A DNA stretch of 64,000 nt from Aricia agestis. Its lineage: Eukaryota > Arthropoda > Insecta > Lepidoptera > Lycaenidae. The notes beneath the pieces were generated by a model that saw only the letters and a program-made list of their open reading frames with translations, was not told the DNA's origin and ran no database searches. The translations under genes were made by a program, and so were the position numbers. The DNA lies in contig NC_056406.1 in assembly GCF_905147365.1 (NCBI RefSeq), positions 942,501-1,006,500 on the forward strand, in the 5' to 3' direction. Shown piece after piece: positions 36,501 through 48,500 of the stretch (within the stretch, counting starts at the first letter, position 1; each line of letters starts with the position of its first letter).

Positions 36501-39500
36501 GGTCCTGGAGGCACTGCCACATACGGGAAATGGGTTCAAAGACTTGATAGAGGCACTGGAATCCAGATACGGGGAGCGACACTTGGAGCACGTGTTCCGT
36601 GCCCAACTGCGTGACAGAGTTCAGCGCTCAGAAGAAGGGCTTCAACAATGGGCGTTGGAAATTGAAAAACTCGTCAGGAAGGCATACCCAGGAGCTGACA
36701 CCAAGATGGTCGACACGAATATTGTTCAAAGATTTGTCGACGGAATCAAAGACCTAGAGGTCAGAGCTGCAGTAAGGCTTGGTCATCATACCTCGCTGAA
36801 GGAAGCGTTGGCACACGCTTTGGAGGTCGAGGCTGTTCGCCATGACATACGGCAGCCCCATAAGATCCGTAAGGTCTTTGAGGAAGTCAAAGAAGCTAAG
36901 GCTCCTACGAGGAAAAGATTTGAAGCCATGTGCTATAGGTGTGGTGAGAGGGGCCATCTTCAGCTAAACTGCCCGCAGAAGAAGACCCAGATGGCAAGGA
37001 TGAAAAGGATTGAGGAATAAATTATACGTGGGAGAGCCATGCTTCGGCACGAATGGGCCGGCTGGACCGGATAAATACCACGTTCTCACAGAAAACCGGC
37101 GTGAAACAGCGCTTGCGCTGTGTTTCGCTGAGTGAGTGAGTTTACCGGAGGCCCAATCCCCTAACCCCTATGTGTTCGGTTGACACCTCCGTGGCTCTTT
37201 TTATGAAGCTTGCCACAGCGTCTCCATCAGTCTCAGTGTAATAGACACAGGTGTTAGTGTGCCGGGATATGGCTACAACTGCATGAGGAACGCTGTCATG
37301 GATTGCCAGCTTTCGGGACTTGGTCTGTATGATGATCACCGAGGGACTCGTTAATCCCTGAGCTTCATGGATTGTGAGGACGCGAGAGTCCGTTCCCGAT
37401 CCATAGCCTGTATTAGTGAGGGCTGCTTTCTCCTCTTGTGTGTGGACAAGATACAGGGTATTTAGATCGGTTTTAGGTATTCTCGCTCCTGTATACTTCA
37501 TTAGCTTTAGGGACCGCACAATTTCCTTCGATGAATAGATGTTATTATAGACCATGCTTAAGGCGTATGCCACATCCATAGGGCTCCTGTGTGTGCAAGA
37601 CAACTCCTGGGTGATGCTGGTGTAGGTTTGAGGCAAATATCCTAAAGAATATTTACCCCACCTAACTGTCGATCTGTCTGTCTGTACTTAAGTTCGGAAC
37701 TAAAGTTGTCGGTCTGTATGTCTGATAATATTTATCCCCTACGGCTTACATATAACTATAAAATATACTCCGCTATCGGGATTCGAACCCGATATGTAAG
37801 CAATAATAAGAAGGATAGGTATATATTGCGTGAAGCGCTTAACACTAAATGAATATGAAAGATGAAAGGAAACAAGATGAAGTACTTACAGAATGAAATT
37901 TATTATGAGGATGAATACACAGTAAAGATCAAGCACAGTGAAATGAGAAGTTAAAGAAATAGCACAGAAAAAAACAGTATGGAAAAGCACAAATGAAAAT
38001 ATGAAGTGAAATTATGAGAAATGACAAAATGATCGAACTACGTAAGCTAAATGTCTAAGTACAAGGGACACAGGCGGTGCGTATGAGAGCCTACAGCGGA
38101 GTGGCGTGTGCGCTCGTCGTTTCTGGAAGCCGGCGCGCTCGGCGACCGGTTGTAAGGGAGACGGACACGCGCCGCGCGGAAGCGATAAGCGTAGCGATTT
38201 TGTCGTACATATAACAAATATCGCTACAGTACTCCCCGGCTGAGTCCGTTGACTACGGACGATAGTAGTCTGGGAATCTAACCCTTCGACCGCTTCTGGT
38301 GCGTTTTGGCTCCGGAGTCGTCGTGGTCATCGGTGTGGTGTCTTCAGCTGGAGATGACGTTTTCTCTGAAGGTGTTGACCCCTCCGATGTCACGTAGGCC
38401 GGTTTGAGGCGATCGATGGTCACGGTCTGCTCTTGTCCCTGAACTTCGATGACGTACGCCTTACTACCTCTTCTTACGACCTTGAAGGGACCAAGGTAAG
38501 CTGGTTGCAGAGTCTTGCGTTCCGGACCTTGGCGAAGATAGACGTAGGTAGCATCCTTCAAGTTCTTCGGTACGTAAAATGTACGGTTCCCGTGCCATGA
38601 TGTTGCTTGAGGGCTCAATCTGCTGAAGTGGTTGCGTAAACGATTTCCAAATTCCGATAGGTCTTCCAAGGTGCTGGAGTTGCTCGTTGCGAAGAATTCT
38701 CCCGGCAAGCGAAGAGGTTCTCCGTAAACCAGCTCTGCGCATGACGCACGCAGATCTTCCTTCCAGGCGGTCCGAATGCCCAGAAGCACTATCGGCAAAG
38801 TTTCGACCCAGTTGGTCGTAGAGTGGCAAGATATCGCCGATTTCAGCTGTCGATGAAGACGCTCGACGAGTCCGTTGGCAGCGGGGTGATACGCCGTCGT
38901 GGTGTGATGAGTAGCTCCTAGGAGATTTGCCAAATTCTTGAATAGGCTACTCTCGAACTGACGCCCTCTGTCAGTCGTGATTCTCTCGGGACATCCAAAA
39001 CGGGAGACCCAGCCAGCTATGAATGCAGCTGCGCAGGATTCCGCGGTGATGTCACGTAGTGGGTAAGCCTCTGGCCAACGCGTGAACCTGTCGACAATTG
39101 TCAGACAGTATCTGAAGTCATTCTTCAGCGGCATGGAAATGATGTCCATGTGAATATGGCGAAAACGTGCTGTCGGTAAACTAAACTGCTTGAGAGGAGC
39201 AGAGGTGTGCCGTCCAACCTTATTAGATTGGCACTCATGGCATTCTTGACACCACTGCCGACAGTCCTTCTTGACCCCAGGCCAAACAAACCTCTCCGTG
39301 ACGAGGCGGACACTCGCCTTAGTTCCTGGGTGGCTCAAGCAGTGCAAGGTCTTGAATACATGACGTCGCTGCGATGGTGTGATGTAGGGCCGAGGAAGTG
39401 GAGTTGACGTGTCGCAATAAACGACGACATCAGTGCCAGGCACGTTCATCTTCTCCAGACGAAGCGATGATCCAGACTGCAGCAAGGTTTGGAGTTCCGG

Positions 39501-42500
39501 GTCGCTTTCTTGATCTCTCGCCAACGACCTGTAGTCGACAAGAGTCAGTCCCACCTCTTCTATCCGCGAGAGGGTGTCAGCCACGCAGTTCTCCGTTCCA
39601 CCGATGAATCTGATGTCAGTGGAAAATTGGCTGATATAGTCGAGGTACCGGAACTGGCGAGGAGAACAGTTGTCACGGCGTGTAGTGAAAGCGAAGGTAA
39701 GTGGCTTGTGGTCCGTGTAAATTGTAAACGTCCTTGCTTCCACCATGTGCCTGAAATGCCGTATGGCCTGATATATTGCCAGCAGTTCGCGGTCATACGG
39801 GCTATACTTGGTCTGCACTGGGCTCAACTTCTTAGAGAAGAAAGCTATTGGTTGCCAGCCTTTCTCCGACTTCTGCTGCAGTACAGCTCCAATGGCTTTA
39901 TCTGAAGCGTCGGTTTGAATAGCCAGCTCGAGCTTTGGATCTGGATATGACAGGATGGCAGCCTCTGACAAACTCTTCTTGCAGAGTTCAAAAGCTTGCA
40001 GCTGATCAGCAGTGAAGTTGATGGGTTGCGAACCTTTGACCTTGGGGCCCGCTAGAAGAGCGTTTAGCGGTGCTTGAAAAGCTCCTGCTTTGGGGATAAA
40101 GCGACGGTAAAAATTTACCATCCCCAGGAATCGTCGAAGCTCCTTCACAGTTTTCGGCTGAGGGAAATCTTGAATAGCCTGCACCTTTGTCGCGTGTGGG
40201 CTAATGCCTTCTGCAGAAACTGTGTAGCCGAGAAAAGTAACTTTTGACTGCCCAAATACACATTTCGATGTGTTGATAAGGACAGCATAGTCCTCGAGCC
40301 TCTGGAACAACTGCTTCAGATGCTGTTTGTGCTGCTCCTCAGTCTCGGAGAACACCAGGATATCGTCGATGAATCCGTAAGTAAAATCGAGATTCTGGAG
40401 AACTTCATCGATGAACCGTTGGAATGTTTGAGCCGCATTTCGGAGACCGAAGGTCATATACGGGAATTCAAACATTCCGAACGGTGTGGTGATGGCTGTC
40501 TTCGGGATATCCTCTTCACAGACGGGCAGCTGATTGAAAGCCTTTACCAGATCGATGGTGCTGAAGATGCGCTTCCCAGCCAGGTGGTAGGCAAAGTCTT
40601 GTATGTGCCTAACAGGGTAGCAATCTGGTATGGTGCGGGCATTCAGAGCCCGGTAGTCGCCGCATGGTCTCCATCCATCATCCTTCTTCTTGGCTAAGTG
40701 TAGCGGAGAAGACCATGAACTCTGTGAAGGTCGTGCTGTACCATTCTGCACCATCTCCTCAAACTGCTTCTTGGCGATAGCAAGTCGTTCAGGATCCAAA
40801 CGACGAGGGTGGCTGCATACAGGTGGTCCCGGAGTAGTCCTGATGTGGTGGACGGTATTGTGCTTGATAACTCTGTCTTTACCAGCTGGACGAGTTATAT
40901 TGGGGAACTCACGAAGCAACTGGTGGTAAGCAGAGTCGTCGTAAACGGTACGTACTGACGCAATGTTGTCGTTGCTAGGTTGATGAGGGGAGGACACAGA
41001 AAGAGATGTGAGTCCATCTACCAGTCTCTGGTTACGGCAGTCGACAAGCAAGTTGTAAAAACTTAAAAAGTCGACTCCGATAATAGCCCTAGTGACGTCA
41101 GCAATAGTGAACCACCATTCGAATGCACGATGAAGTCCGAGATCGAGCTTGAGATTAATAAATCCATACGTCGAAATTACTGTACCATTCGCAGCAAACA
41201 GCTCGTAGGTTGACTTGGTGTTAGCAGGCGCTCGAACAGCTGATCTTGGGAAGACACACAAGTCAGACCCGGTATCAATGAGGTACTGTACCTTGGACTT
41301 CCGATCAGTAATGAAGAGACGGCCTTGTTGTTGGTAGCAGCCGCTGACGGCCTCTAGTGACTGCTTTTGGCGTTTCCCGAATTGAAAGTGCACGGGGATT
41401 TGCATTTTCTAGCTTTAGGGCCAAAAGAAAAATGGTACCAGCAATGGGGATGACCGTCGGGGCGTTCTCGGGATCGTGAGCGATGGCGTGAGTGGCTGCG
41501 ATGGCGATGCTGTGAACGAGAACGTGGCGAGAATCTGCTACTGTGCGTTAACCTCTCCAAGCGTTTAGTCAGGGCCTCAACCTTCAACGCCAGGGAGCTC
41601 GGTGAAGCGGCAGAAGCACTAGCGACCTGTGGTTGTACTATGTCGTTGACTCGGTCTGCCAGATCCGCTACCTCCTCTAAATCATGTTTCCGCTGTGACG
41701 CAACAATAGCCTGAACGTGTGGTGGCAGCCTACTCGACCAAAGCGTGAGCAAAACATCGTTCGGAATATCAGGTCCCGCCAAACTTTTTAAATGCCGAAG
41801 AAATTGGCTGGGTGTCCTATCACCTAATTCCTCGTGCTGGAGCAAACGCAAGATTTTTTTCTCGCGCGATTGTGAAATTCTTTTAATTAATTCACACTTC
41901 AGTTTCTCATATTTATTGCTGGACGGTGGATCTACAATAATATCCTTAACAATTCTGGCATGCTCTTGATCCAGCTGGCTTGTTATAAAATTAAATTTAG
42001 TAGCATCACTACTTACGCCAGATATCGTGAATTGCGATTCCACCTGCGCAAACCACACTTCAGGTTCTTCAGGCCAAAATGGTGGAATGCGTACGCCCAC
42101 TCGATAAACTTCGCCCGAGTTAATGTGTCCGCAGGCCATTCTGTCGGTCGCGGTACCTTGTTCGCCCGCCATCTTGTCGCTTGCGCCCGCTTCGTCCTGC
42201 ATGTCCTTGCGTATCGTCGGAAGGTCACCACTGTAGGTTTGAGGCAAATATCCTAAAGAATATTTACCCCACCTAACTGTCGATCTGTCTGTCTGTACTT
42301 AAGTTCGGAACTAAAGTTGTCGGTCTGTATGTCTGATAATATTTATCCCCTACGGCTTACATATAACTATAAAATATACTCTGCTATCGGGATTCGAACC
42401 CGATATGTAAGCAATAATAAGGAGGATAGGTATATATTGCGTGAAGCGCTTAACACTAAATGAATATGAAAGATGAAAGGAAACAAGATGAAGTACTTAC

Positions 42501-45500
42501 AGAATGAAATTTATTATGAGGATGAATACACAGTAAAGATCAAGCACAGTGAAATGAGAAGTTAAAGAAATAGCACAGAAAAACAGTATGGAAAAGCACA
42601 AATGAAAATATGAAGTGAAATTATGAGAAATGACAAAATGATCGAACTACGTAAGCTAAATGTCTAAGTACAAGGGACACAGGCGGTGCGTATGAGAGCC
42701 TACAGCGGAGTGGCGTGTGCGCTCGTCGTTTCTGGAAGCCGGCGCGCTCGGCGACCGGTTGTAAGGGAGACGGACACGCGCCGCGCGGAAGCGATAAGCG
42801 TAGCGATTTTGTCGTACATATAACAAATATCGCTACACTGGTTACCAGATTTGGACGAGTGTAATTAAGTTTAAAGAGGTTTTCACGCTCTATAAACGGG
42901 AGTTGGTTAATATCTCCAATGAGGATGACATCGTTGGCGCCTGTTAACTGATTCGCCATGACGATTGAGCCGAAATAGTTCATGAGGGCCTCGTCAACTA
43001 TCAACCTTTTGTAGGTTTCTTTTGTCCCATTTACCAGCAAAGAGGCCATGGTACGAACTTTATCTTTAACTTTGTTGCCAGTTCGTAGCGATAGCCTTTG
43101 CTTTAGATCCTGTCGTTGTTATTATAACGTCTGTTTCCTCATTGAAGTTATAAATGATCCAAGTTGTCTTCCCACATCCAGGAACCCCATTGACCCACGA
43201 GTAGTTGATAGGTTTCGCGAATATATCCCAGTCCATGCTGGATTCGGGGTCCCCAGATAGGACTTCTGCCATTTCTAGTATCCTGTCTTCGAGCATTATT
43301 CTGGTACATTCCGCTATTACCACTATTGGATCCTCAGATTTTGTGATAAATTTGAGTGTTCCCGTGCGTTTTGTCTCATCCTCGTCCAGAACCACGAATC
43401 CGCAGTCGGCACTTAATGCCGCCATATACTGCCCTGTCATCGCCCCGGCAATTATTGTGGAGGTGACATTGTCGTATATGGCAGCTTTTGCATCCTCGAG
43501 TCTCACTTCTAACAGCTTTTGATTTTTCCGCTGATAGGCCTGCATGATCTTATTGCAGGTCAAGAGCTTTATGGTCTTATTTGCTCTTATTATCGCCTGG
43601 AACTCGAGGAAGGCATTTATTATATGATCTTCGGGGTTCTGGACCAGTCTGAGTTTTGGCGGGAGCACTTGCCCGAGATCGGCCCTATATTTTTTGTTTT
43701 TATTTGCCGGTGTTTTTGTAGATGGTTCCCTCAAAAACGCCTCCATTGCTAAAGCCTGCCGATTTGTTTGTGACGAAGCCTTGATCCGAGAAAGGGTGTT
43801 TTTATCCTCGATCATTCTTTCACGATGAAGTACTTTTTTGATGGAGCCCACAAACGCTTTTAATTTGGCCGTTGAGTTTAGAGACTTCTTAATTTCATTT
43901 TTATCTCTCTCTTTCTCATCCTCTTTTTTGTTCTCCCATGATGCTTGGAGTCGTTCACTTGCGGAGGATGAGTTCGCCTTATTAAGTGATAGTGCTTAGT
44001 GATTGGACCTAGTGATTAGTGTTTGGACTTAGTGCTAAGTGTTGTGACCTAGTGTGTGCTTGTGTGACCTAGACTTAGTGAATAAAGTCTTCAAGAGAGT
44101 CAGCAGGTCTTTCTCTCCAAATCCTTCGAATCCTAGCACGTTACAATATTGATACATTGAATTTTTAACAATTTCCTTTCACGTCGATACGAGCTTCATC
44201 TAACAGCCTCACGGAGTTTTTAATGTACAGGTGCGACACATACCTGAACCGGGTGGAGCGTATCCAGGTGACGAGCGACGGCAGCATCATGCCCGGCGCA
44301 ACACGCGAACTCATCATCAAGGACGGCCCCGATACGCCCATATCCAAGCCCTACGGACTCGCTATATATGAAGGTCAGTCTTTGAAAGATGTTTAACGGA
44401 AGATGCTTACCTTGATCGCTTTGAGAACCAATGGTTTTAAGTACACTTGCGTGCAAAAAAATCGACCCACCTCTCTCCTTATGATTCAAACGGTAATAAC
44501 TCAAGAAATATAATTAGTATTAAATAAATGTTGGTATCGTTTTAAAGGTAGTATATTAAGGATTTAATTAATGCTATAGTTATTGTAACTGTAAATCGTT
44601 TACTAATTCTACAGCCTTAAAACAAAAACCGGTCAGTTTGGCATAACATTTCAGTAGCCGATTAATGACATCTTTCTTGTAAAAAACACTAACAAATTGA
44701 TTTCAATAGCTCGTAGTGCCACCCATTACCCTAATTTAGGTTTCCATCCGGGTTTTCCTTGACCTTATCAAAGTTATGATGAACTCCTGAGCGATACTAT
44801 GCCGATCTTCTTGTACAGCCACCCGATGGTCCTGAAGGGTATCTGCGGCAAGAGTCCGGGCCCTGACCCTCCTTTTGAGTTCTCCCCATGGGTGCTCAAT
44901 AGGATTAAGGTTAGGAGTCCTTGCTGGCCAGTCCAAACCCGAAATTTCGACGTCGGAGAGATATTGACGAACTTTCGCAGCAACGTGCGGTCGAGCATTG
45001 TTCTACATCAATATGAAACCTTCGTCAACAAAACCAGCACATGGCACCGTAAGTTGTCCCAGTACGCCCTGAATGTAGCGATAGGTACTCAAAGTGCCAA
45101 GGCGCGGCCCGGTTACGAACTCAAGATTGGTTTATGCATCAAAAGAAATCTCGCCCCATACAGTCCCCGAAATCTCGCCCCATACAGTCCCCGAACACCT
45201 ACCAAATGGTAGCCTTTCGTCAATGCACGCCTGCGCAAATCATTCTCCTTATCTACGGTATGCTTTTATGCGACCATCGTTACCATAAAGACTGATTTAG
45301 CTTTCATCAGAAAAGAGCATGACCCGCCGTTGCTCCAACGAAAAATCAACATGAGAACGTGCGAAACTAAGCTGCGCTTGACTGTGTGCTGGGGCTAATT
45401 TTGGACCGTTAGCGAGTTTTTGTGAAGTCAAACAGCTGCCTGCAAGTCTTCGTCGTACAGTCTACTCAATTACTATAACTCATCGGACTTCTCTTGGCCG

Positions 45501-48500
45501 TTGTTGCACTTGAACTGAAATGAGATGTCGATTCCGCAAGGACGTTGACACCTTAAAACGGTCATCACGTTCAAATGTAGCCCAATGTCTTCCTGAACAT
45601 GGTCGCATGGTAAAGTTTAGAGTCTCTAGAATACTTCGGTATACTCTTGTAACCGAAGTTCGACTTAAATTAAGACTTCTAGCTACAACTCGTTGTCTAA
45701 ATTCAGCTCTTAGCAAAGCCCCTGCTTGAGAGGCTTTATTCGGAGTAATATCCATTTTGCCACAAAGAAATTACGTTTAAAATGAAGTTTAATAAACAAT
45801 AAATCAATAAAAATCAAGACAAAACAAAAACAATAAGATTTGACTGATTTTTCATACAGAACAAAACCGTTCCATTAACGATTAAAAAACTGAGTGATGG
45901 GGGTGCTTAGTGATTTGTGTCGTTTGTAGTCAAGCATGTTGGTTTTAGAAAATGTAGAGTAAACGTACACATTCCCTATCATATTAACTCGCATTATTAA
46001 TAAAAAGAAATAATAAATAACTATAACTTTTTAAGATATAGCGACTTGAACAGAAATGCGCGGGGTGGGTCGGTTTTTTTGCACGCAAGTGTATAAGCCT
46101 CGTTAATAATAGAAAAGTTATACAACTCGACTTTAATTCTATACTAGGTGTCCTATGTCCTGTCTGTCAAGTGACTTTTCTATCTAAAATTTGACAAGGA
46201 GGATGCGTTTTATGACGTAGGTTACACGATAAATTCATCAATCTGATCCATCAGTCTGGTAAAGATTGACGGAAAACTGATCGTCTAACCCACGGATTGA
46301 TGGACTGATATTTTTTTAATATGTATTTACTTTAGCGTATGTATTGTATAAATATTTTATTACTAAGGGCGACATAGACGTGTAAGGTGTGAATTTTAAA
46401 TTCATGAGCTTGATTTTGGTTTTGTTTCACCCAAAAATATGTTACGCAGGTGAAGTTATTTGGAGCGAACACGGCTCTGGTCTGGTTCGGCGACTCGCGG
46501 CCAACGGCTCGGTGAGCACGCTGCGCTCATTCCCGCCGCCGCTCTACTCGCTCACACTCGTCGTTGCCTCCGCTCGTGCCGGTATGTACATTTGGTCGCG
46601 TTTCTTAGCTACTTCAGAGAAATTCATTGTCAAATATTGGGAAATTCATTGTCAAATGTTGGACCTACATCCCGAGCAAATTATGTAGGTCCGCCATTGA
46701 CTTTAGAATCACATTAAATGTCAAAAATCTATTTTCATTTTTCAATATTTAAAACAGAAAGCAGGATTTTATTCATTCATGAGTGAAACTTGTATACGTG
46801 TGTGCAGGCAAAAACTCGTGCTCGAACAACAACGGCGGGTGCGCGCAGCTTTGCCTGGCGACAGGCGCGGGCGTGCACAGCTGCGAGTGCGTCGCGGGAC
46901 TGCGGGCGGACGGCCGCACGTGCGTCCCGTCCGCCGCCGTGCCCGCCCACCAGTGCCCGCCGGATCGCTTTCATTGCGGACGCGGGTATGTTCTACACAT
47001 ACCAAATGCCTTCTATCTCAATATCCCTCAGTTTTTTCTGTAAAGTCACAGTGGTAATCGACGTTTGAGTTTTTAATAAGAGGACTCCAAATTATATTTT
47101 GTTCATGTTATTTCATTATTGCTACAAAAAAGTTAAAAAACTGACCTATACTGAGTATTTTTATTTCAATGTATATGAATATGTACTAATGTTTTAATAA
47201 TACAAATCATTACAGACTGTGCATAGACACGACGTACGTATGTGATGGAGATATTGACTGCCCGGACGGCTCCGACGAGGACGCAAACGGACATTGTGGT
47301 GAGTATTCCGCGCATAATGTCGGCAATTTTCAAATAAATAAGATGCTTATTAAAGATTAATTGTCCACAGCTAATGTAACTTGCAGCGAGGATTTCATGC
47401 AGTGTGACATCCATCGATGTATACCCAAGAGCTGGATATGTGATGGACTCAAAGGTAAGACCACAAATTCACTAATCGGCTCGTGTTAGTAACATCCAGG
47501 GGTTTATCTCTAATAAATATGACATTATTTATATTTATTTAAGTATTATTTATTTAAAATACTGCTTGTTGTCTGTCAATCGCCTGATAACTACTATAGG
47601 ATCCACAGAATACCAGGGATTAAATGTTTAATTATTATTATTATTACATTGTTAGACTGCTCGGACGGTGCGGACGAGTCGGGCGCCGTGTGCGCGCGTA
47701 CCGCATGCGGGGCGGCGCAGTGGGCGTGCGCGACGTCGCGCCGCTGCTTGCCCGCCGCGTGGCGCTGCGACGGCGGACACGACTGCGGACCCAAAGACCA
47801 CTCCGACGAGGAGGGGTGCAGTGAGTATCTACATTTGCCTTGACGAGAAAATTGTTTTTAATACTTTTGTTTTTTGCGATGTAAAATGTTGTCGAAAATA
47901 AAATTCACGACTCGGTCTAACTTTCGACTACTTAATGGTACGATATTTGGTTTTTGAATAATGAAGTAAAATGGGACGACATCCACTTGAGTAAAATAAT
48001 GATTTTTTATTCAATAATTGTTGCAGAGACCTTGGAGTGCAGCAACACGATGTTCAAGTGCGCGAGTGGCGGTTGCGTGCCGTACGAGTACTACTGCGAC
48101 GGGCACGCCGACTGCGCGGACGTCAGTGACGAGGCCGCCTGCCGCCCCGCCCCCTCCACGCCCACCGCGCCTGCGCCGAGACGTAGACCCACGTTAGTAC
48201 TAAAACACTACAATGACTACAGCATTAATGCGAAATATTAGAAATACTGACATATCTTCGGGAAAAAATGACAGATCTTTTTTGGGAATTTGTCTATTCC
48301 TCTGTAGAAAGATACTCTATCTATGGTGACTGGTAGAGAAATTCAAGCAACTGATAGTGAAAGATCAACTTCGTGTTACGACTGATCTACAAATAAGTAG
48401 AAATGATTTCAATCTCCACTTTCGCATACAGGGTCCATCACAACGAAACACTTAAACACGGCCTGTGCGAAGAACACGAGTTCCAGTGTACAGACGGCGA

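Larger units (their letters stand above)
37621..42837 (-). mobile_element. Young gypsy (CsRn1/Kabuki-like) LTR retrotransposon nested in the viral sequence
   Basis: The LTRs 42232-42837 (5') and 37621-38228 (3') differ only at two bases and one 2-bp indel that I can see (about 99.5% identity). Target duplication ctgg at 37617-37620 and 42838-42841. After the 5' LTR the minus strand reads gtggtgaccttccgacg, a primer site that fits tRNA-Trp as in CsRn1-type elements. The Gag motif CWYHFSFGPKARKCKSPC is the CHCC variant of that clade. gag and pol frames are intact, so the insertion is recent and perhaps still competent. Confidence 0.9.
34964..44145 (+). mobile_element. Chimeric LTR retrotransposon carrying an endogenous RNA-virus segment
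   Basis: The 5' LTR (34964-35537) starts TGTCACGG and ends CGTAACA. The partial 3' LTR (43985-44145) equals the last 161 bases of the 5' LTR with two substitutions. Target duplication atat at 34960-34963 and 44146-44149. Between them lie a broken gag, a LINE fragment and antisense viral helicase. No pol of this element remains. A younger gypsy (37621-42837) is nested in the viral part. The matching duplication means either that the chimera integrated as one unit, or that a normal provirus later lost and replaced its interior. Confidence 0.8.
34639..44230. other. LRP1 intron 15 (9.6 kb): virus-retrotransposon chimera
   Basis: Outside the two LTR elements listed separately, 34639-34959 and 44150-44230 are AT-rich with no feature. 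The rest is one retrotransposon-viral chimera (34964-44145) with a second gypsy element nested within it. Confidence 0.8.

Noticed and set aside
36229..36606. Antisense ORFs over gag
   Set aside because: Mirror frames of the gag coding strand without known motifs.
38464..40929. Several ORFs inside the gypsy pol in other frames
   Set aside because: Shadows of the 1050-codon pol frame.
37142..43851. Host helicase gene on the minus strand
   Set aside because: Motif set and spacing are those of RNA-virus replicase helicases. It lies between LTR pieces with no splice structure.
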